A stretch of 64,000 bases of DNA, from NCBI GenBank assembly GCA_037893245.1, contig JBAIAA010000118.1, positions 744,001 to 808,000 on the forward strand. The letters are read 5' to 3'. Below, piece by piece: positions 57,491 through 64,000 of the stretch. Every line of letters starts with the position of its first letter. Position 1 is the stretch's first letter. The notes below the pieces were generated by a model that was not told the origin of the DNA, did not search any database, and saw nothing but the letters and a program-made list of their open reading frames with translations. A program made the translations under genes and the position numbers. This DNA is from Crossaster papposus. Its lineage: Eukaryota; Echinodermata; Asteroidea; Velatida; Solasteridae.

Positions 57491-59300
57491 ATATCACTCC
57501 TGACTGCAGAGAGAAAAAATGCCCTAGGCGACAAAATGTTGGCAAAAACATGTAAATATCGCTGCTAATAAACTAAGTGTTGGCATCTTGCAGTATCAAA
57601 ACAGGAATATTTTACTGAATAAAAAAACCATCTTTTTCGATGAAAAGTAATCCCCTCAGTGGGCTCGTTCCCAAATATGTGAAAAAATACTTTGCAAAAA
57701 TTTGCATATTGGTGAATGTCTGGAAATTGTACAGCCATTGAGGAAATTGTGGTTTAGAGAAATTTTGATTAGAGGAAAAAACAAAGCATATACTTTATTA
57801 CGACTTTACTAAAACCCGCCGGCTATTAATAAAGAACTGGGACACAATATCCACTCAATTATTTTTAATCATTCAATATTTATTCCAAGAATAAACACAA
57901 GTGACAAAAGGAGAGAAAAAAAAAGCATCTTTGAGCCTTTTAAAGCGTATAATTGATCAAAAGTAACAGTTAACACAAATATAAACGAACGGCCTGGGAA
58001 CAGGTGTATAGGTTAATTCCTTGAAGAAATTTCCATTCTTTGAAAGCTCAAAATATCGGCAAAATTTGTGTCGGTCAGAGAATGGTTAAAAAAAGTCCCC
58101 ATAAAAGTCTCGAGTAAAAGATGCCTTTGAGGCTACAAAGCGCAGCATGCAGAGCAGAAATTAAAATTATATGTAAACAAAACAACAATTAAAACCAAGG
58201 CCCCCAAAAAACCTAGAAATGTTATACATTATCTGAAACCATTAATCTCTTTGGGACTTGCTATAATGGTACAGGATCCCATTTTAAGAGGTTCTTTGCA
58301 AGAAACACCAGAGTGGCATAATAGGTCCTATATTAATAATTCCAATTTCATGTTGTTTCGAAAGACTGTCATAAGGCAGTGACAAAATGAACAATGAAAG
58401 GGGGGGGGGGGGGTTCTACATTGTTTTTCATCACACTTTCAATATCTTACTTGTATCGAAAAAAAAAAATTGTTACACCGTGTAAAATCGACAGTAACAT
58501 GTACAACCAACTGTCTTGCCTTGTTGGCCAAGATCAAATTGTTATGACTCGGTCAACCGCAATTCTGTATTAATTCAAGAAAAAGCAAGCTTGGATCTAC
58601 CGTAGCAAACATTTTTACAGTCTTACGTTTAATACGTACTGTGGATATTCCTTTGTTTTATGTGTTAAAGAAAACATTGGCTAAATACTAAATTTGTCTC
58701 ACTTCCATAAAAATGTTATCAACTCCAAATTGTGTTCCTGGGCCCCTTAAAAGTGTGTTCCTTAATTTTTCTACACATAACCCTAACCAAATTTTTCCTT
58801 TTTTAGAGAGGGGGAAACGGAGTGTGGACGTGTGCAAGAGGTCCACAGTCCGTAACCTCTTCCTGCATTCTGTGGACACCTTTTGTTCACAGAACCACAG
58901 GGAGTATGGAAGGTTCGTACACCAGTACGTGCTATGAAAAACAATTCTCCTAAACATAAGGTATAGTAGAGTTGTAGTCGAGTATATTCAGAGTACAAAA
59001 TATTGAGCTGTTTGTTTTGAACAAAGCAAGATAAATACTGACAGTAAGCAACAAATGAAGTCAGTGTTGGAAAAAGAAAGAAAAAATGATTTTGGACGCA
59101 TAAAGAAACTTTTTAAACAAAGTTTTGGGAAAAAAATACTTGGAAAGTACTCGATCGACCGAGTACTTTGTGCTTTTGTCTTAAAAGCTTAATTCATACA
59201 AGATTCTGATTGTCCAAAGTCTTTAATTTCTTTACAAAGTATTTACTGTCCAGTGTCTGTATTATGCAGCTGTTATCCATTCATCCAAACCATCTTCACA
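57490..59300. other. intergenic, nothing recognised
   Basis: AT-rich; a 14-base G run lies at about 58399-58413. A minus-strand frame pair at 58688-58998 has no domain or splice support. Confidence 0.4.
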
Positions 59301-59306
59301 TCTGGG

Positions 59307-59697
59307 GCCAATTTCATAAAACGGGTAAGCTCAAACTTTGCTTATCATAAACATTCTTCTTTGAAAAAAACAACAGGGTTACGAACCTAACTTTCAGGTG
59401 ATGTATATTGTTTGTGACTGGTATTTTTTGTTGCTTTGAATGAAAAGCATGTGAAGTTTTGGCCAATAACCTGTTTTTACTTAGCAAGAATTTTGTGTGC
59501 TAAGCAAATTGTTGTGCTTACATATTTGTGACCCAGCACGAGTAAATGAGACACTTTGCGGCAAAAATAAAAAATTTGATTTCATCATTTAAAGCTTGTT
59601 TAGCTTTAAATGATGAAATCAAAATCTCAAATTTTATTTTTGCCTCAAAGTGTCTCATTTACTCGTGCTGGGTCACATTTTATGAAATTGGCCCCTG
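59307..59697. mobile_element. GGGGCCAATTTCATAAAACG MITE with nested palindromic MITE
   Basis: Outer ends GGGGCCAATTTCATAAAACG and TTTTATGAAATTGGCCCC are inverted, with TAAGCACAA-type interior as in the 47.2 and 61.4 kb family. At 59527-59677 a perfect-looking palindromic element is inserted: TGTGACCCAGCACGAGTAAA then TGAGACACTTTG mirrored by CAAAGTGTCTCATTTACTCG then TGCTGGGTCACA, meeting in a AAAGCTTGTTTAGCTTT loop. Confidence 0.9.
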
Positions 59698-59917
59698 TTA
59701 GTTTAGCTGGTACTCGGAAAGTACTTGACTACAACACTGATGTATAGTGTCCAAGAGTAAACATACAAGAAAGTGCAAACCACCAGAGTGTGTTGACTTT
59801 TGAAGTCTCTTATACAAACTTACTACAACAATAATCTGCTCGGCAGGTTTTTTTTTTAACATTTCTTTAACTATACACATACATGATTAACTTTTAAACA
59901 AAAATCAAAACCCACAC

Positions 59918-60449
59918 AGGGTGTCCTCCCTCAAATGCAACACTTTCTGTTGAAGATCACACTCCTTTCAGGAAGTCTATCGCCTATGTTACAATCACGT
60001 CTTGGCTATCTCGTGGTCAAATTTGAGCAAAATCGATAGGAAATTGGCTGCAAAATCGAATGTGCAACTTGAAAACCTCAATTGCAACTATCTGTTGTAG
60101 ATTTGCCTCATAAGAATATCTTGCATCATAACCAAAAAATAAGATGGCAACATATAACCATTTTTTTTCTTCAGTGTAATGAAATAAAAGAACTTGATAA
60201 TTAAGTTTCACCAAAGTAAATTGAATAAATAAATGAACGATTACTTGAACTTCTTGTACCAAACATTGACCAACACGAATATTAAACATTAGCATGGCAA
60301 GGAAAAATGTTGCTGCTAATTGTGTTTTTCAGGTTTGACCACCACGAGATAGCCAAGACGTAATGAGGATCCAAGGCTAGGCCGATAGACAATTGCCTGA
60401 AAGGAATGAGATCCTTAACACAAAGATTTGCATTTTTTAGGGGGTACAC
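59918..60449. mobile_element. MITE with long subterminal inverted repeats
   Basis: CACGTCTTGGCTATCTCGTG at about 59997 is mirrored by CACGAGATAGCCAAGACGTA at about 60342. Flanking CCTTTCAGGAAGTCTATCG and CGATAGACAATTGCCTGAAA extend the arms. Ends near CAGGGTGTCC and GGTACACCCTG. Confidence 0.75.
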
Positions 60450-60924
60450 CCTGTACTGTAGTATATAACAAAAAAAATCAAAACCCAAAACCTCAAATTA
60501 CAAAACCTTCACCAAATGGATCATTAACATTTCAATTTAATTGATATAATGGTTACACTAATAATTAAGAATGTAAGATGTGTCCATGACAACATGGGTG
60601 CAAAATAAACAATATTTTACATGATGGAAAGTGGAAAGTGGCAAGAGATGTAAGAGTTGTGTAATTTTTCTTTTTTTTGGCAATTTTTCTTTTTAAAAAG
60701 AAGTTCTAAAACTGTTAATCTTTAAACAACATTAATTAAAAGTGTTGATACAGCAAGGGTACAAAATACAACCCATACTTAAACATTATTTAAAAAAATA
60801 ACATGAACAAAAGTAATAAACCCCATACAAATCAGACAAATCTAAAGTTATTTTTAATTATACATCTACATATTACAAGTAACCACGGGCATAAACCCTG
60901 GGGGTTGGGGGTGTTACTTTCTTT

Positions 60925-60960
60925 CTGAGGAAGGGGGGGGGGGGGGGGGTGGGGGGGGTT
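60925..60960. repeat. G-rich homopolymer run
   Basis: GAAGG followed by about 18 G, a T, and 8 more G. Length is likely unreliable. Similar G or C runs at 5.27, 11.33, 18.28, 33.94, 34.59 and 58.40 kb are a general trait of this window. Confidence 0.8.
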
Positions 60961-61216
60961 ATGAGCCATTGGATCATAGTTAGAATAACAAATGCTGATT
61001 TTGAGGTCATTTTGTAAGTGTCCAATGTATGAAACAAGGACAACAAACGTTACAAAAACTTTAGTAGAAGCACCACTAAATTGTGTATTTATAAGGAGGT
61101 AAGTGCCCCAGTTTGCATTGGATGTACATACAGATCCTAAACAGTGATCTCATCCACTGCTGAACCATGGATTGTTGGTCATCCCACCACTTCGCTCAAG
61201 CACACCGCCCATACTA

Positions 61217-61685
61217 TGGGGCCAATTTCCTGGAGCTGCTAAGCACAAACATTTGCTTAGCATGAAAATTCTACCTTGGCAAAAACAGGTTTACGAACAT
61301 TTTCAGGTGATGTATATATTGTTTCGGACTGGTATTCAGCTGGTTTTTGCTTAGCATGAAAAACACATGGAGTTTTTGCTAGTAACCTGGGGCCAATTTC
61401 ACGGAGCTGCTAAGCACAACAATTTGCTTAGCACAAAAAAGTCTTGCTCATTAAAAACAAGTTATCAGCCAAAATTCTACGTGTTTTTCATGCTAAGCAA
61501 AAAACCAGCTGATTATCAATCAAAAACAATAAAGATTGCGTGAAAATTTGGTCTGTAACCTTGTTTTTACCAAGGACAAATTTTCATGCTAAGCAAATTT
61601 TTGTGCTTAGCAGCTCCGTGAAATTGGCCCCTGGTTTTACTGAGCAAGACTTTTTTGTGCTTAGAAGCTCCATGAAATTGGCCCC
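61217..61685. mobile_element. GGGGCCAATTTC MITE with a younger family copy inside it
   Basis: The outer copy opens GGGGCCAATTTCCTGGAGCT and closes AGCTCCATGAAATTGGCCCC. At about 61390-61632 a near-complete inner copy (GGGGCCAATTTCACGGAGCT to AGCTCCGTGAAATTGGCCCC) interrupts it. The outer element's interior (GTATTCAGCTGGTTTTTGCT) resumes on the right with TTTTACTGAGCAAGAC. The inner copy is very similar to 47186-47427. Confidence 0.9.
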
Positions 61686-61847
61686 TGGGTGCTGGGGAAC
61701 ACTGATGCGCTTTGAACTCTGATTGGATAGACTTTGTGTGACCTGTGAACGGAGGTCACTTGCTGTGCACTACATGCAATTCTAAAAGTCATGACTGAAT
61801 CCTTCTCAGAAATCTAAGAAGCTCAATAAGCATTTCCCGGCACCCAG

Positions 61848-61945
61848 TATATGGGCGATGCGCCCAGTATATGGGCGGTGCGCCCAGTATATGGGCGGTG
61901 CGCCCAGTATATGGGCGGTGCGCCCAGTATATGGGCGATGGGCCC
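61848..61945. repeat. 20-bp tandem repeat, five units
   Basis: Five near-identical units of GCGCCCAGTATATGGGCGGT; each holds the palindrome CCCAGTATATGGG-like core, so each unit can form a hairpin. Confidence 0.95.
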
Positions 61946-62554
61946 GAGCGAACCTCCCCACTGACCGACAGCTTTACATCACTTGTTACTGCAAGTAACC
62001 CATCAAAATAGTTGCTATAGTTTGTTTTGTAGGCACATTTATTGTTTTGTATCCTTTCATATTTGACCAAATTCTACATGGGTCTTTCAATTACATGTCA
62101 TTGTTCACACAGGATGCCAAATCTTTTTTTAATTGTTTATTTTTAAAATTGGAAACTCCAATTTCATTACAAGTTTACCAATGCATGAGGCACAACAGGT
62201 TAAATCGGGAATGATGCTGAAACACTAGATAACCTAGTTTACACGAAAAGTCATAATTCTTCGGATATCAAAGTTGCGTTTTGATTACCGATGCATTTAG
62301 TACAGTGGGGAATATGCAAATTCCGTTGGACTTAAAAAAATAAGGAAAACAACAATGGCGTATTTTCCGTGGTTCTTTTCATTTTTTTGATTACTTTCAT
62401 CTCTTTAATTACATGTATAACTCTGAAAATTCTACCTAGTTTTTCAGTGTCAATACCAACGTCGAGCAAGAGACCAGGCTTTCACTTGACTCAAATTCCC
62501 TGCATCAGACAATCAGTCCAACAAGAAGATTTTAGAAACCCCTTTCCTACATGC

Positions 62555-62970
62555 AGAGTTGTATTCAAGTCCCTGCAAGTCCTGTCACAAGTCCAGTCAC
62601 AAGTACAGTCAAAAGTAACTGGTTGAACAATGACAAAGGAATGCCTTTGTCAAAGCTCATTTGAATAGCTTGTGATTTGAATTGGAACTGGAGGACTTGT
62701 GATGGACTTGCAGAGACTTACAGGGACTTGTGATGGACTTGACTACATTCCTGTGTACATGTCCAGCTTTCTCCACACAGATTGGTTGAGAAACTCTACC
62801 AGGGTAGAAAATCCAGAGTTATTTTAGAAGCATCAAGAGGAACAATAACAAAGGGATGCTTTTGTCAAAGTTCATTCAATTAGCTTGTGATGTGTTGACT
62901 AAAGACTGATTGACTTGTGATTGGCTTGTGATTGGCTTGTGTTTGACTTGTGATCGACTTGTGATTGACT
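62555..62970. repeat. CTTGTGATTGACTTGTGA-type degenerate tandem repeat
   Basis: Iterations of GTCCAGTCACAAGTACAGTC (about 62580-62620), GGACTTGTGATGGACTTG (about 62690-62740) and ATTGGCTTGTGATTGGCTTG (about 62918-62965), the first being the complement of the others, so the block has an inverted organisation. Confidence 0.75.
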
Positions 62971-62999
62971 CTGAGAAAATCCCCTTCTTTCCTTTCGGT

Positions 63000-64000
63000 G
63001 TAAATGTCAACAGTACTCCATGTAATGTACAACATCACAATGTGCATCACAATAAGGAATGTGCATAGAATCATGGGTTGCAGTGTTTCAATCGATGGCT
63101 GTTATACTATCGTGTACTTTTCATTGAAAAATTGCACTGTAGTGAAAAATAACTCATTTGCACAGCAGGTAACATCTGATGTTTGAGTCAATCAAAAAAC
63201 ACACAGGGGAAAAAAAAGAGTTACACAATATGCAATACAGAAAAATTGACCTTTTGCCATTCACGAGCATTATCCAGTCATTATAGCGTCTGTTGAGAAT
63301 TCCAAACCTTTAACAAACAACAAATTCCAAGCGACACTCAGCCGCGTGTGCACTCTGCTTGGATGAAAAACGCAATACGCAAAACGTTTGTGAACTTTAA
63401 CGCAAATGTTCGGCCCGATATCACATTTTCATCTGCTGATCTTGTTTACAACTTAGGGTACTCTGTCAGATTTTGTGCTGTTTTCTATAAGGGTGAACTT
63501 ATTCAAACGGAAGGAACTCCAACAACAAACGCTTTTAGAATGCAAATGCAACGTCCCGTTGTACACTACTGCGCGTATTGTGCATGGTTGTCTAATGGAC
63601 GTGGCTATTCTCGCAAATGACAATAAGTCAATTTCTTGGTGTCTAAATACTTATTTTGAGTTTTGCTTTCACATAACAACGTTACCACTATGGTCAAGTC
63701 TGGCACTGATGTGCATACTAGAGCGCTGGCTCGATGTACACAGAATACTTGAAAGTCTGCCCTCAATGAATGACTATTTTGAATCAATCGGACCAATCAG
63801 GTAAGCCCCAGCACCCCCATGGTATTCGGATCAATCATAGCCGTGATGATTTACGTCTTACATGTGTACGTGAACAGACATGTGTACGTGAACAGGCATA
63901 TGATGCGCACCCGATTGTAACGAGTAAATGTGGTATTGGAGAGAAGTACGTGCACAGTGGGCGGGGCTTACCGGATCACTGTGTACTCTGAGACCAGGGG
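63000..64000. other. intergenic with partial MITE copy
   Basis: The stretch around 63715-63740 is the complement of the inner end of the 44.8-45.2 kb MITE. Frames of up to 109 codons lack domains. A short direct repeat TGTGTACGTGAACAG is at about 63862-63895. Confidence 0.45.

Noticed and set aside
62369-62626. 85-codon frame with hydrophobic start as a small membrane protein
   Set aside because: No splice or promoter support, and it runs into a tandem repeat.

Overview
The window is eukaryotic and looks like a marine deuterostome, most likely an echinoderm. The signs are intron-split genes with GT-AG borders, tRNA-derived SINEs, L2/CR1-type LINE tails, and a dense population of short inverted-repeat (MITE-like) elements, many nested in one another. 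The echinoderm call is inference from general repeat character and gene content; no diagnostic marker was found. Coding density is very low.

Layout. 0.5-3.9 kb is a diverged repeat block packed with TGACGTCA (CRE) palindromes, CACGTG E-boxes and ETS-like inverted CCGGAA sites. 3.9-5.2 kb holds A-rich tracts with three strong hairpins, then 60-bp and 18-bp tandem repeats. 5.8-8.7 kb carries a SINE and two different LINE remnants. 9.4-13.7 kb is minisatellite, MITEs and low-complexity DNA.

14.6-29.3 kb is the main object: two convergent multi-exon genes whose stop codons lie about 385 bp apart. The plus-strand gene (8 exons, about 604 aa) is an EXO1/FEN1-type XPG-family nuclease with every catalytic acidic residue present and a HIRAN-like domain at its C-terminus. 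The minus-strand gene (about 15 exons, about 1,000 aa) reads open across all splice junctions from its second exon onward. It has a SANT/Myb-like N-terminus and three acidic motifs spaced like an RNase H-fold DDE transposase. The pairing matches what I recall of Academ-superfamily DNA transposons, which carry an XPG nuclease beside the transposase. Introns of both genes have been invaded by other repeats while the reading frames stay open, so the pair is either an old but intact transposon or a domesticated one. No terminal inverted repeats were found by eye.

30-45 kb is almost entirely repeats: an apparently exact 392-bp tandem duplication, a 90-bp palindrome, poly-C runs, a 210-bp AATAT array, fold-back elements, and a degenerate RecQ-helicase-like exon at 38.4-38.6 kb. 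46.0-47.1 kb holds the one clear conventional host gene, intronless tubulin cofactor C (TBCC), on the minus strand. 48.7-54.7 kb contains candidate exons, including a damaged GPS-like domain and a transmembrane exon, perhaps from a REJ/adhesion-receptor-like gene. The rest, to 64 kb, is SINEs, nested MITEs and minisatellites. The XPG/transposase pair is the only set of genes here that plausibly works together.
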